In this document: positions 1 to 12,344 of the stretch, piece by piece
How positions within the stretch are numbered: position 1 is the stretch's first letter
Layout: each line of letters starts with the position of its first letter
NCBI GenBank assembly: GCA_026745465.1
Contig: JACYXH010000115.1
Span: forward strand, 675,001 to 739,000
Direction of reading: 5' to 3'
Length of the DNA stretch: 64,000 nucleotides
From: Lota lota
Taxonomy: Eukaryota; Chordata; Actinopteri; Gadiformes; Lotidae
Notes under the pieces: generated by a model
The model's input: only the letters and a program-made list of their open reading frames with translations
Database searches by the model: none
What the model was told of the DNA's origin: nothing
Made by a program: the position numbers and the translations under genes

Positions 1-1780
1 CCAAAAGTTAAGACCCGTGAGCCCGTTTTCCCAGGGACGGCAGCACAGCGGACCGGATGGGAATGGCAGAGATGGCCTATTATTGCAATAAATCCCCTCC
101 CCTCCCCCCAAAAACACTGCGTAGGAAATGATTTATGTGCATAAATCTGCTTGGTGGGGAAAGATAGCGGCTCGTGTTACTGTGTCTGTGTTTGTGCATC
201 TGGGGCGATGGTGGAAGGGAGCCCGCGGTACACACCTAGCTCTTTGCATGGGTTGGCAGCCGCCCTTTCCTCAACATCGTTGGATCGCTGGTTCTGCATA
301 GTGATAGAGCTAAAGGCGCGTCGGTTTTGGGGAAACGGGGTAACTTCCCTGTTTATTTGGCGATGAAGAAAAACGTAGCGGTGGTTACGAATTAAATGGA
401 CTTCATGAATGAAAAAAGTTAAATACATATATTTATTTATTTATTTATTTATTATGTTTTTGTTCTTTCAAAGCTGCGATGTCAAATATTCAACATTTCT
501 TGTGACATGTCTGTTGATTTCAACTGAAAAGCAGATCACTTTTAATGCACAATATTGGCCGCTAAACGGAGGAACCGACATATATGTGAACTTTAAGCAA
601 TTGATTTTAATCATGGTCTTAAAAAAACTACGATTTTTAATTCAGTTCCAAGCCAACAGGAAGTACTTTTTCATACTGAAATATTACTCTTGTGTTCATG
701 GCATTCCAGCATTTAAAAAAAAAAAATCCAGACTGAGGCAAATTCACATTGATTCATATTGGACTTCTCAAACGAAAGGCACTTAGAGCGAGAACGCACC
801 TGCTGAGAGTGTAAGTCCACCAAAAATAAAATAAAATGTCTGACATGTGAAATGAAACAAGAGGCCTTCTTTTAAATTGTTTCCCTGTGATCTTCAACTC
901 TGCGGTGTCTTTACACTGCTTTTGAAGGCTGAACGCTTTGTCATGTTTTGGCCGCCATTGTTCCCCTTGATCACGATCTCACTTCACTCAGGTACTTCCT
1001 GGGAATTGGGGAAAAGTGGCGGTTTGCGTTAGCAGGAGCGGAGTTGAGACATAGGTCAGCCGCACGGCAAAATTACAAAAAAGATGTTGTGAATACATTA
1101 TCCTTTTTTTATGTTTAGGTCGAAAGTATGTTTTTGTTGGGAATAATGCAACACAGTAACGTTAACACATTTTTTTGGACAACGTTTAAAAAGTGGTTAC
1201 TTAGTTAGCACTACAAGCTAACAGTTAGCGCCGGATCGCTTGGATCAAAGCCTTTTAAGATAAGATGAAATAAGGTAGAATATAACTTTATTCAACTTAA
1301 ACCAAGATAATACGTTTGGGTGTCCAGGAGTACAGGAAATAAATATAAATAAAAGTAGACAGCAATTTAATTGTGGAAACTACACAACAAATAAAAGATT
1401 GATTTAGTGGCCACAGACTTCACTTGAACTATGTAGCCATACTATGTCACTGCCAATGTAAAAGTCTTCAACTGAGCTGTTTCGAGAGCCGAAGTACTGA
1501 GGACTTACCTTGATGTCGTTACCCCAGATTCGGAGCATGTATCTGGGACAACTACATAAAGGTAAGTGTTTGACAAAAGTCACTAAAGAGAGATTCCACG
1601 GTGGGTTTGTTCGATATGTGAAAGATGTCAAAACAACTTGATTCATATATTAATTCACACACAGAAATCCATCAGCAACTGTACAAATCTCCATCCGTTC
1701 ATCCCTTTTTCCTCGAGGGATGACACCAAGTAAGGAATAAACCACAACGGGCTATCCCATTATTTTGTCTTCTAGCTCTT
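1..1780. other. Intergenic DNA, no gene seen
   Basis: Ordinary AT-leaning sequence with a short (ATTT)n run near 430-455. Open frames on both strands are short, unrelated to families I know, and lack convincing splice sites. A YY1-like motif (GCCGCCAT) lies near 952-960. Nothing else can be supported. Confidence 0.5.
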
Positions 1781-1902
1781 CTTCTGTGGTGGCAGCGGTT
1801 GATGCGTCCCCTCCTCCTCTCTCTTAAGTGCTACTTTGCGTTGATGACACGGAACAATGGGTGGACATGGAGACAGGTCAACAAGCATGATCTCTATCTT
1901 AA

Positions 1903-1961
1903 CCCCCCACCCCCCCCCCCCCCCATCCCCCACCCCCACACACACACACACACACACACAA
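1903..1961. repeat. Poly-C tract followed by (CA)n
   Basis: A C-rich run with single A/T breaks passes directly into about eleven CA units. The apparent proteins here, rich in Pro/His/Thr or Cys/Val, are translations of the repeat. A short (TG)n follows at about 1988-2001. Confidence 0.9.
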
Positions 1962-1999
1962 CAGGAGGGATTCAGATAAACATAATGTATGTGTGTGTG

Positions 2000-3040
2000 T
2001 GTTGGGGTTCGATAGAAGGGGCCTCCACTCCACAATGCCAGAAATAAACAATACAATTGTTTGTTTCTTGAAACACCCTTTTCATTGGTATTCTCTGCAG
2101 GCATTTGTCTAGATAAATGTCTAAATTAATGTCTGAATGTTGTTTCTACGGGTGTATTATTTATGATGGTGTTGATGTGCATCATCAATGCCTCACGGAG
2201 AGTGAGTTTCCTGTGGAATCCCTTGTAAAGGACATTGAGTGTAAAACATATATTTATGGAAACCGCCACACTGGAAAGAGCCAGCGTTTCTATTTACAAA
2301 TTGTGGCTGATTGGATGAGGGCTGTACAACCGCATTACAATGATCCATAACAATGACTTAACGTGTTCAGGGATACAGTGCATCAGGAAGAACAAGGACA
2401 CCACACATTTGTGACGTAAGTATTTCCCATGCACATTTAAATAATCATTTCGAACCATAACTGCACAGGCAATCGTTGACCATTGATATTTTCTTCCTGT
2501 TTAGTCGTTTGTAATGTGACCGATATGATTGAATGTAAGCAGTGTGCCACAAACAAGCAACATTTGATATGGCGCTATTTACTTGATTTCCACCATAAAG
2601 AATTGCGTCATCAAAGTTTTACTTCGATGAAAAAGAACGTCTGGCAACGTTTACCAGTCTCGATTTGGTTCTCTCGACCAAATCGAGAATGTGTGCGTGA
2701 TTTCTGTATCCAACTCCCTCTTCAATTGAATCCAAAGCATTGTATATCCCTATCACCAACACCTTCATGAGAAGTTGATGAAAATAAGGGAAGAAAGAAA
2801 AGAACACACAGCTTGGACATGAACCCAACTTGCGAAAGGCGGAGAAACAATGAAAGCGTTAGCCTTCCTGACCATGAAGGACATCGCGTCAGCAGGATGG
2901 GCCCAGACTTCAAAGAGTGAGACCAAGTGTGAGACCAAGAGGGAGGAAATGAAGCTCTCTGCTCCGGACCTCTCGCGTTTCATGAGAGCCCTAGACTGGC
3001 ATGCATAGCCCGCCACATTCAGTGATATCAATCCTGGCTC
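2000..3040. other. Intergenic DNA, one perfect hairpin
   Basis: No recognisable gene. An open frame at 2117-2350 (77 codons, plus strand) resembles no family I know and has no clear exon borders. A 12-bp perfect inverted repeat with a 7-nt loop (2658-2688) is the only ordered structure. Confidence 0.45.
2658..2688. repeat. 12-bp perfect inverted repeat
   Basis: The arm TCTCGATTTGGT at 2658-2669 is matched by its exact reverse complement at 2677-2688, with a 7-nt spacer. It is too short for a microRNA precursor. No target-site duplication was found around it. Confidence 0.7.
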
Positions 3041-3041
3041 T

Positions 3042-3143
3042 CACACAGACAGACAGACACACACACACATGCACACATTCACACACATGCAAAAACACAC
3101 ACACACACACACACACGCTTATGCACACATGCACATGCACTAA
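3042..3143. repeat. Imperfect (CA)n with CATGCA and TTCA breaks
   Basis: Compound CA-rich microsatellite with several interruptions, which implies an old tract. The long Cys/Val and His/Thr open frames over it are translation artefacts. Confidence 0.9.
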
Positions 3144-3144
3144 C

Positions 3145-4080
3145 TTTTTTAATTCTCCAAGAGGCACTGAGAAATGCAAGGGTGTTGTATGAATATTTTG
3201 CTCAAAGGCCTGCTTAGGGTATTTTAACTTTCTCAAAGTACTTTGGTTAAAATACTAACTCTTTTTTTTTTACTCAAGGTGTAAGAGACTGTGATGTCTT
3301 TTTTACGCCAGAACAATAAACAAGATATAGTAGCATAACCTGATAGAAATATAAATTCTGTTCTCCAGCCACCTTGGACAATTTTGTAAGTTAACTGGAG
3401 TTTGAAAATATGAACTTTTGTAGCTACATTTTTGTGTGCATAACTGTGACTTTGGCAATTCTACATTTCAGCATGGAGTGCCATTAAAAACCGTTAAATA
3501 GCTACAAAATGCCTAAGAAACCAAATTCCTTTAACCCATCTTAGTTTGAATCAAGCAGCAGCCATGACCACCTGTTTGTGAAACCCTGGCATAAGCGACT
3601 AACATATAGTTCCTCTAACAGCCTAAAGGTGGTTCACATGGTTGGATGCAGATTCCAAAGAAGAAACCAAAGTCAATGTCAAGAATTGGATATCATACTT
3701 GTAGTACAAAGCTAATTAATATGTTCTTCCTTCAGGTAGGACCTCAGTGTTTATATATATATGATATGGTTTTAATACACCAATTGTATTGGCTCTTAAT
3801 TGGCTACTGAATTCCACCGATAACGGACACATCATACTGTAGGTGCAATGAACGGCAATTTATGTAATCAATCTATTTCGCAATAGGCCTGCTCCCCCAC
3901 CCCCAAAGACTGGTACATTCCAGAAGCCCCTCAGTCAAATTACTTCACAGGCCCCCCAAATCAGAGCCCTGGCTAATTGTTCTGTGATGCCTCATTAGTG
4001 TGGCACTGATGGAAAATAAGTAGAAAAGTGATGGAAAGCAAAGTAACAAAAATAACATTTTGCAACTGGAATTGGGAGGG
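3145..4080. other. Intergenic DNA, no gene seen
   Basis: AT-leaning unique-looking sequence with a short T9 run near 3263 and a small TATATA patch near 3752. Nothing supportable as coding or RNA. Confidence 0.5.
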
Positions 4081-4119
4081 CAGGGAGGAGTAGGGAGGGT
4101 TGGTGGAGGATGGGGGGGA

Positions 4120-4164
4120 GGTGGTGGTGGTGGTGGTGGTGGTGGTGGTGGTGGTGGTGGTGGT
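4120..4164. repeat. (GGT)15 trinucleotide repeat
   Basis: Pure GGT/ACC array flanked by G-rich sequence (4085-4120). Poly-Gly, poly-Thr, poly-His and poly-Pro frames over it are artefacts of the triplet repeat. Confidence 0.92.
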
Positions 4165-5600
4165 GAGGGGGTCCAACACTGTGCAGGCCTACTGGTACCT
4201 GACTTTTCTGCAGGACCACCTATAAAAATCAGCCCTGCACAAACGGACTGGGCTCTGAGAACACTCGGGGGGTTTTCTCTGGCTGGCCAACGCCCTCGCC
4301 ATGTGCGCGCATCTGGGTTCAGCCCCACCCCCTCCAACGGTAGGAAACTAAGGTCCAGGTCAAATGATGGGATGTAGGATTCTGGAGCATATACCGGGAG
4401 GACAAACAGCATCTCTATGTGAACCCATAGCTGGCTGAATGCTAGAATGTTAATGTTACAATATAAAAGAAAATCTAAACTCAGCGGTGTATGATGATGT
4501 TAATGGTGCAGTGTGTAGAATTGAGGGATTACGGAGCCCTCAATACTGGACCAATTTAAAAGTGTGAAGTCCCATAGGCCCAAAACGATGGGAAAATAGG
4601 GTTCAGGTTGGAAAATCCCTAAATTATCCTTTAACCCCTCTAAAGGCCAAGGACAGACCCAGAGGGAAGTAGCTTTAGAAGGAATCCAGAAGAGCAATGC
4701 CTCTTTCCAGGAAGCCCATGAGTTTCCTTATGGGCCTTACTCATCTAGCGGCCATCTTGGTTCTAAACACAAGCTGGGTGGGGGGAACTGGATGCGACAA
4801 AGGTTTCCCATCAAGGATTAGCAGGAATCCATAGGCTGACCTCACCTGATCTTGTCGATTTGGGAAAGGAGGGGACGAGTGTGGTGAGAGAGCGAGTGAC
4901 AGTGAGCATCATACCCGGGGGAGGTTTTCGAGCGGGATAGCTAACTTCCACCGTCTCTCCCATCGCTGCACTTCTTTTCTTAGAGCAGAAGAGGTCTGTG
5001 TTTACATTGTACAGATGGTTAATCTGACGTGGTTCCACGCTCCCACCGAGCCGGCTCCAACACTAACATTATGAAACGAGCAGCACAAATTACTATCAAA
5101 ATAGAGGGCCGCTTTAAAATAAACCCAGCTGATTTTACATTCACTGAAATATTAGTTAATCTGACCTACACCCAATCTGTTTTTCACGTTGTTGTTTTTT
5201 AACTTTCTACTCTACTTGCTACTCTCTCTGTCTCTCTCTGTTCCTTCCCTTCAATGAAAAATCCAATGTAAACAACAGACTTTGGTTCTGTATTCTTTCC
5301 CAGTCTGACCACTTAGCTAACGTTTCCTTTCCCCATAACATCAAAGTACCACAAAAGTGCACGGCACGTTGTAAGGCCTGCATTTAGTGCTAAGCCTGAA
5401 AACTGCAAAGATGTGTCATAAACGGGTGAGAAATTGTTACATTTAAGATTTCCTAGCGTAGACTTTTCTGCATAATACGATTTGTAGAGCAACCTCAGCT
5501 TTAGATAAACGACATCATTTGGGAAAAAGGGATGAAATGTAGGTATACATTTGGTTGTTCATATTTCCTTATCTGGGTCTTGCAGTATGTGAAAATGACT
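4165..5600. other. Intergenic DNA, possible eroded interspersed repeat
   Basis: No gene seen. The stretch from about 4505 (ATGGTGCAGTGTGTAGAATT) resembles the start of an interspersed repeat I recall from fish genomes, but I cannot define its ends. A good YY1-type motif (GCGGCCATCTTGG) is at about 4749-4761. Confidence 0.35.
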
Positions 5601-5601
5601 T

Positions 5602-5668
5602 GGAGTTGTCTTGACATTACTTAGAGTTGTCTTGACCTTACTTAGAGTTGTCTTGACATTACTTAGAG
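5602..5668. repeat. 21-bp tandem repeat, about three copies
   Basis: The unit GAGTTGTCTTGACATTACTT plus one base repeats at 21-base intervals with one or two substitutions. Small minisatellite in noncoding sequence. Confidence 0.85.
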
Positions 5669-6189
5669 TCCATTCAGTAAGGCCCAACTACAATCATAAA
5701 GTCTCTTTTTCCTGTTATTATCTCTGATCAAAAACATAATTACCACAGATACATTTTTATCATCAACTTTATTAAGGAGGGTGAGACTTTCTATGAAGTC
5801 CTTCATAAGAAGTCCCCCTCAAAAACATAAGAGCACATTTAGTCTCCGGTCAGAAAGATTGAATAGCTCAGGTTTACATATTTACAAAGGAAGAGAGGAA
5901 GAGGAAAGAAAAACCAAACGATAACCGTCAGCTATTCTTTCCACGGGTGTTGAGTATGGGATCACTCTGCTTTACAAATGGAGCGCGCTCTGTTTGCGTG
6001 TTGCTCAGCTACAGAACGGCGCGCGCAGCAGGTTCCGTGCAACACGCTTGGAATATGGTTACGGTTCCCACTCCAGACCCCTCGCTTAGTGGACATTGTG
6101 TTAGCAATAAACCAGAACAATGTTCCCAAATAGATTTACGTGAAATTCTCGGAAATGATTGTGCCGTTGTACACGTCATCTGATCTGTG

Positions 6190-6640
6190 TGGAAATCTAT
6201 CTATCTATCTCTTTCTTTTTGCCTGTCTGTCTCAATCTATTTTTATATATATCTATCTGTCTGTATTTCTAGCTATCTGTCTGTCAAACATCTCTTGTCT
6301 AATAATGATGTTTCTCGATAACGTTTAACCTGCATGTTAAACTATATGTATATTTCTCTCTACATATAATCTGGTCTCTCTGTCTCTCTCACTCTCCTAG
6401 TCTCTTACTCTCAATCTCCCTCTGTTTCTATCTCACTGTGTGCCACTCTATTTCTCTCTCCTGGGCTATCTATGTTTCTCTTTCTCCTCCCTGTCTCTCT
6501 AAGTGAGTAATTCATCTGTCTGTCTCCCCTAGTCTCTCTCTCTCCTGGTCCCTCTCTCTTTGGTGAAGCAACTCCTTTCTCTCTATCTCTCCTGTTCTCT
6601 GGGTCTCTCTTGAGTTAAGCTGGACACTCTCTCTAAGTGA
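6190..6640. repeat. Degenerate pyrimidine-rich (TCTA/TCTG/TCTC)n tract
   Basis: About 450 bases of decayed tetranucleotide and TCTC repeats, strongly pyrimidine-rich on the plus strand. Frames here are repeat translations. The flanks (5670-6190 and 6640-7360) show no gene. Confidence 0.75.
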
Positions 6641-7364
6641 CTTCCAGGCTGTAAGGGTCAATGCTCTGCTATGGTAACAGTGGAAATAAAGCTTGGTGTT
6701 AAAACCATTACAGCATCCTCTGCATCGAGACTCAACCTCTCTGCCTTCCACCCGGGGAGGGATCCCAGGTGTGCTGGGGTTCGATTATGGCTGCAAGTCA
6801 TTCTTAATTTGATTTCCTTTCAAGTCCCATTTCCCAGAAAGCCCCTGATTCATCGTTATAAACAAGGCACCGTGAAAACAAAAAAACCTCGTCCTGACGC
6901 ATCGCAATGTGTCATCAGACAAGGACCATGATAACATTACATTATAATGGAGACTCACAACTTGAACTTGTGTTTTCAACATTAAGCAAAGGGTCTGTCT
7001 TTTCAGTTGAGCAAACAACCAATTAAGGAGGAAGTGGGTTAGGGCACTTCAGAAAGAAATGTTTGTAGTTGATGGAGAGTCACATTTGTCATCGTTCCAT
7101 TACAGAGCAGTCTTCATAAAGCAGCACACCTTGCAAACTAAATATGTAATACAGGCTTATGTCACAGTAGGTGAGGCTCTTGTAATGAAATGCTCTTGTT
7201 GAGCCATGTAACTATTAAGCAATATTACATGAGAGGGTGATCCTTTCTTATGGAACTCTGCACAAGCGCCTCGCTCCTAACCGCATGACTGAAGGGCCAA
7301 TAATGACTGTAAATTGTGCAATATTTGGATTATACAAGTGTTACCTACACAATTAAAAAATATA

Positions 7365-8095
7365 ATCAAAATATAGTCATATTGTGGAGCATTTTCTCTC
7401 AAAATATATTTTGTTATAAATAATAAATAAATAAATATATCCAAGGGAAACTGAGGTACAATTTACGTGGGATCTGACTAAAACCTGGGAAAATTGTCTC
7501 CAATGCAAAAGGTAGTTTACTGCTCCAGGGAGTAGGGGGAACCTTTGTACTGTCCTAGCAACGGACACGCTTTCAGGCCCCTGTTGTGGTGTCAGCCAGG
7601 AAATTGAGCTAATGCTCTATAGAGATTGTGGGATTTCCCAATCTGAATTAATACCAAACACATACACACAAAAACGCAAGTTCAGCAAGTACTTGCTGAA
7701 CTTGCCACAAGGGCCCCGTTACTAACCACAACAGTGTCGTGCCAGAAATGAAGTTAAAGCACATCCTCGAGTGTAATATTGCAATTATACCAGGGTGGCC
7801 AACTAAATAAAATATGTAATATAAATATTGTCATATTGTGGGGCAATTCACTGTTAAATTAAATAACCTTTTGTTAGTTGTAGCTCAGTTTCCCTGGGAA
7901 TATGTGGGGTCTGACTAATACCTGTGGACTCAAGTGCATAGCAAACTGTTGTTTACTACTCCGGCCAGTCCAAGCAACGTCCAGGCTTTGAAGTCCCTGC
8001 TGTCGACTCAGTAAGCCAACTTGACCTAATGTTTTCTAGAGATCGTGTGATTTCCCAAAGTGAATAAATATCACACATATAAACACAAAAAGGCA
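7365..8095. repeat. Ancient tandem duplication, two diverged copies
   Basis: Copy A (about 7365-7670) and copy B (about 7828-8090) share a series of collinear blocks: CATATTGTGG, GGGATCTGACTAA/GGGGTCTGACTAA, GTTTACT, TAGAGAT near the end, GATTTCCCAA and ACACAAAAA. The offset is about 450-460 bases with many substitutions and small gaps. No open frame is shared, so this is duplicated noncoding DNA or two copies of an unrecognised interspersed repeat. Confidence 0.7.
7676..7705. repeat. 30-bp perfect palindrome
   Basis: The arm GCAAGTTCAGCAAGT is followed with no spacer by its exact reverse complement. It lies at the end of duplication copy A. Copy B has no corresponding palindrome, so it arose after the duplication or was lost from B. 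Confidence 0.9.
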
Positions 8096-8099
8096 TTGC

Positions 8100-9320
8100 T
8101 AGCTCAATCAAACACGTCATTTGACCATGGATAGATAATATTGCTACGTCCGCAAATTTATCATGCATTTTTAAGCTAGAAGTGCTTTGTTATGGGTCAA
8201 CTCATTAACCTATAAGGTTGCTCGGTCGGAATTACCTTCGGTATGATAAGCTATTGATGATGGTTATAATGATAATAGTAATAGTAACAGTCTCCTCAAG
8301 CGATATGGAGTGAATCCGAGTCATGGTTTGACAGTAAATGCCGTTGTTGTGTAATTCTGCGCCCCCTGCAGGTGAAGTGGTGAGTAGCGCTTAACTGAGC
8401 ACTTTCTGTGATTTACACTGTGCCATCAATGATTGGGCTATCGACACAAAACTGTATACACTTGTTAAGGGAGATTTCCTCTATGTGCATGGCAACTTTC
8501 CACTCCCTGGCACCTTCTGAGGTGGACCTGCAATTGATATAATAATGTCAGATAATTACAATATTTTGATTTTCGCATAACTCGGCCATCTTCCAAATTA
8601 TTATTATTTTATTTATTCAATCAGACACCTCATAGAGCAGGTTTATTCTCATTTGCAACAGTTTTTATGAAGACGATTTCTACTGTGAGTAAATAATGAT
8701 AATGCAGTTTATTAGTTTGGCGCCTTTCATGTATAATTAATATAATCTGATAACATTACTTAAACTAAAGAAAGACATATTACATATACTGTATTTATTG
8801 ATTCTTGAGCTTTTACACTATACTCTGATTTCTGGCAATAGTTTGGTTTATATATTCAAATTGATGCAGTTATTGAAATACATGTAATAAACACCGCTTT
8901 TAGTTTTTATCCAAATAATATACACAGTACAAATATTTTAACAAACTCCATGTACTAGATTCCACCAATTTCTAGTTTGCAATTGGAATGAGATGACCGA
9001 GATAATAATACATAAAGACACTGCATCACCTCATGGAAAAGAAGGTCTGTTGAAAAAAGAACCCAAAGATCTTATTTGTTTTTAACGCAGGCCACTCTTT
9101 GGTGGCGCCTACCTAACAGCTACATATGCCTCCCCCAACCCTCACCCCAGGGGCCAAACATACTGCTACTACTAACCCCAACCATCAGAAGAAAAAGGAA
9201 GCATTACACATTACATCAGCCCAGCCCAAGGCCATGGTGGAGGTGTGTGTGGATGCTGAGTCAGACTGACATCATGCTGGTCTTTCATCCACATAGTAGC
9301 AGCCATGTTGAAGGTGGCCT
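8100..9320. other. Intergenic DNA, one CTCF-like site
   Basis: AT-rich, no gene seen. Contains the CTCF-like motif listed separately at 8357-8373. Confidence 0.5.
8357..8373 (-). promoter_or_regulatory. CTCF-like binding motif
   Basis: On the minus strand the sequence reads CCTGCAGGGGGCGCAG, close to the core CTCF consensus CCASYAGRKGGCRS with one mismatch at the third base. Motif match only; occupancy is inferred. Confidence 0.4.
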
Positions 9321-9321
9321 C

Positions 9322-9322
<1 letters not shown>

Positions 9323-9356
<34 letters not shown>
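9323..9356. repeat. (CA)17 microsatellite
   Basis: Uninterrupted CA array. The His/Thr-rich frames over it are artefacts. Confidence 0.95.
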
Positions 9357-9359
<3 letters not shown>

Positions 9360-11870
9360 TTCACCTGATTGCTTTCTTCTTGGGCTCTGAAAGCCCCCAT
9401 ATGTCAGCAATCATCTGCCCCTCAAACGCTGGATTGGCTCATTGTTGGAGCAGATTGGCTCCACCTGCATGCAATCTCCCCCCATAATGCAGCAGCGGCG
9501 GTGGCGGTGGCGGTGGCTTGGAATCGGGATCATCGCGGCTTGTTTCCCTCCTCTGATGACAATCACCTGTTTGTTGTGAAAGTCCAGGTTTCTGCTACGT
9601 GTCAGGACACACGAGTGTGCTCCCCTGTTGTTGTTTTTTTGTGGGTTCCAGTGTTGAAACACACCGTTCGGCTCAGGTCCAAAGGCTAACTGGCTCGCTT
9701 GGATTTTAAAACGGAGTTGTTTCGTAATTGTTTACTTTTAGAACACAGTGAGAACGCGTATTGTACTACTTTGCAAACGAATTGTGAGATACTGACTTTT
9801 TAGTAATGGTCCACTGCTTGCTCTCTGAAGCAAGATGACAGAAAAGGGTCCCTCATGTCAACGATGCTGATTGGAATTTGAATCAGTTCAACTTAAAATA
9901 TAAGAACAAACTAGTCATAAGATTGCACAGGCATGCATACATGCAATGTTAAGGTCTGTGTGCTTACTGTGATTTGAAGTGGCTTGTAATGTATGTGCTT
10001 GTCATTTAATAGGCTTCCTTTAATTAAAAGATGCGCATGCCCTCATATCTGCGATGTGATTGGTCTAGATGGTGTGTTTTTACAACATGTTCAGTTTACT
10101 ACACATGTGGAAACCAAGGAAATATAGGAAATCCTTGAGAGAAGACAGGGCTTTATTTAAAGGCTTGATTCACCAAACATTCTTGGCACAGCTCTTGACA
10201 TAGCCATTCCGTTTATTAACGTAGACCCTATTTTAAGCATTCAAATTAATGCAATGTGTTGGATTCAGAACAAATTAATACTGGCACACGAAAGGAAGTC
10301 GTTCTGCTTTTCCCCCCACAAAGCCACAGGTATTGGTGCTGGTTATTCCACTTGGCTGAGGAGGAGCTGTACTCCACAGCAGAATTGTTCTGTCGAAAAG
10401 TTGCGTCATGAAATCCAAACCGAGCGGGTTTGTATCCTGTGGCGGCCTTTATCACAAGAAGCTAACGGCACTGGGGTCTAAATAAATGTGTGCAGGTCTG
10501 AGTTTGTGTTGCAGTTGTGTTGTTTTAAAAGGCGGATCAAGCCAATCAGATGAAATCAATTAAGTGCCCCACACTGCCTTACGTGTGTAATGGCAAAAGT
10601 AACTGACAATGCTAAAATTAGCTCAGCGATGACGCAGTTCTTCCAGCCATGTATCCGATCCACTTCTGAGTCTCTTGGTTTTGATCATTTTATACGCGGG
10701 TCAAATGTAACGTTGCTCCCTCCCTCACAAACTTGCAGAAAGTTGGAGCGGTTATCTGGAGAGCTGTCAACCTCATCCATATTTCATCAACAGCAATCTA
10801 CTCATCGTCTTGTGTTTTTTTTTTAAAGAACATGCTCGGTGGTCGGTGCCAAACGGGTTGAGACAAAAAAAGAAGCGAATTCATAAAAAAAGAACGTGCA
10901 AAAGGCATCCATCTGGGAGTTATTGAGGAGGACGAAGCATGATCAAGGGGTCCCTGGCACGGCGCGTCTATCTTGGATACGCATACTTTCCAACTTGAGA
11001 CCAAAACAAAACAAGTGCTTAGGTTTTGCTGCAGGCACACTGGGAAATACCACCATAAACAGTTGCCTCAAAAAGGTTCCAAGGGAAATTCAGTCACTGC
11101 TTGGAAAAGTTGCCCAGGGCTCCCTTTATCGTGGGAATCAACGGGTGGCCATGCTACATTACTCTTCAAACAATGGAAATGCAGAGAAAGGTCTAGAAAG
11201 GTCTCGACGTGGAGTGTCATCGTTTGTATATATTATAGATTTCTGACTCCGAAGGAAACAATCACTCACATGAAAATCTATTATTGCCGCGTTTCCATTT
11301 TTTAAACAAAAAAGAAATGATGATAATCCGTCCCAAAGATTCGACCAAGATGTTTGTATTACTATGACTTCCTCTTGGGGTTTCCTGCAGAGTTTCCAGA
11401 CGTGTGTCTGGGGTTGTTGCTGAGGCGTGGATGGCTGCTTTCTGGGGGCTTGTAGGTGGTTCCTCTATGTTGTGGGCATCACTCTGGTCCTCTGTTGGCC
11501 TTGTAGTGCAATATCTTAGATGCAGAGTTTTTCGGTAAGAGTGGACAGACTCTCTGACCCACACTTTATTTACTCTACCGTACCCCACTTTTTTTGGGGG
11601 GGGGGGGGTGCAATTATTTATGCTATGTTATGAATAAATGTGTTTACAAAGGGTTAAACGGTACATCTGTTCGCATTGAGCTGTACAGTTTGGGGTCCAA
11701 GGTGCACGGATAGGTACTCACTGTGAAACGAACAATACATGAATCATTTGTTGCAGCTAGTAAATAAATTATTTCATCAAAGAAATAATGAATAGACATA
11801 ACCAACGGTCTATGTACCGGAATACAAACAAGCAAAACAAACTAACAAATTGGCATGGAGTGGTCAGAAA
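9360..11870. other. Intergenic DNA, no gene seen
   Basis: A short GGCGGT repeat at about 9494-9515 and an A/T-rich middle. A T/G homopolymer junction lies at about 11589-11609. Open frames up to 116 codons (for example 10896-11246 plus) match no family I know and overlap each other in several frames, as random frames do. Confidence 0.45.
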
Positions 11871-11876
11871 AGCCTT

Positions 11877-11914
11877 CTCTTGCACTAACTTACTGTCTGT
11901 AGTTAGTGCAAGAG
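11877..11914. repeat. 14-bp perfect stem-loop
   Basis: CTCTTGCACTAACT at 11877-11890 is matched exactly by its reverse complement at 11901-11914, with a 10-nt loop. The stem is shorter than a typical microRNA precursor, and pairing stops outside it. Confidence 0.8.
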
Positions 11915-12254
11915 CTACAGAGGGCTACCTACCTACTTACTGTAATGGCTCATTATGGCAGACTGGCAGATAAAATGCTCAGTCACACTTTGATTTCATG
12001 TTTATAGACAAAATGTGGCCCTATTTTGATTGTTTTGCTGTGTGACTTAATTTTGCCAAATGCTTCTGACAGAGACATTTGTTGAAGTTGTGTTTAAAAT
12101 ACTTTTTACCTTTACGATTTTATAATTGATGTTATAAAGCAGGCACTAGTGTTTTGTTTATGTTTCCAAGCCAAGCTATCCATATTGTTTACTGTTATAT
12201 AATAAATGGAAAAATCGAGATGCAAAGGAATACTGTTCAGGCATTTCATTCGTT

Positions 12255-12340
12255 GATGTACATCGAAACCATACCGTGACACCACCATACCGTATCACAC
12301 CGAACAGTGAATTTTGTGAACCGTTGCACCCATAGTGTTG
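12255..12340 (-). repeat. Fragment of a teleost interspersed repeat
   Basis: Read on the minus strand, GGGTGCAACGGTTCACAAAA is followed by TTCACTGTTCGGTGTGATACGG-like sequence. I recall this as the end of a DNA-transposon-derived repeat frequent in fish genomes. The opposite end was not found. Confidence 0.4.
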
Positions 12341-12344
12341 GTAT

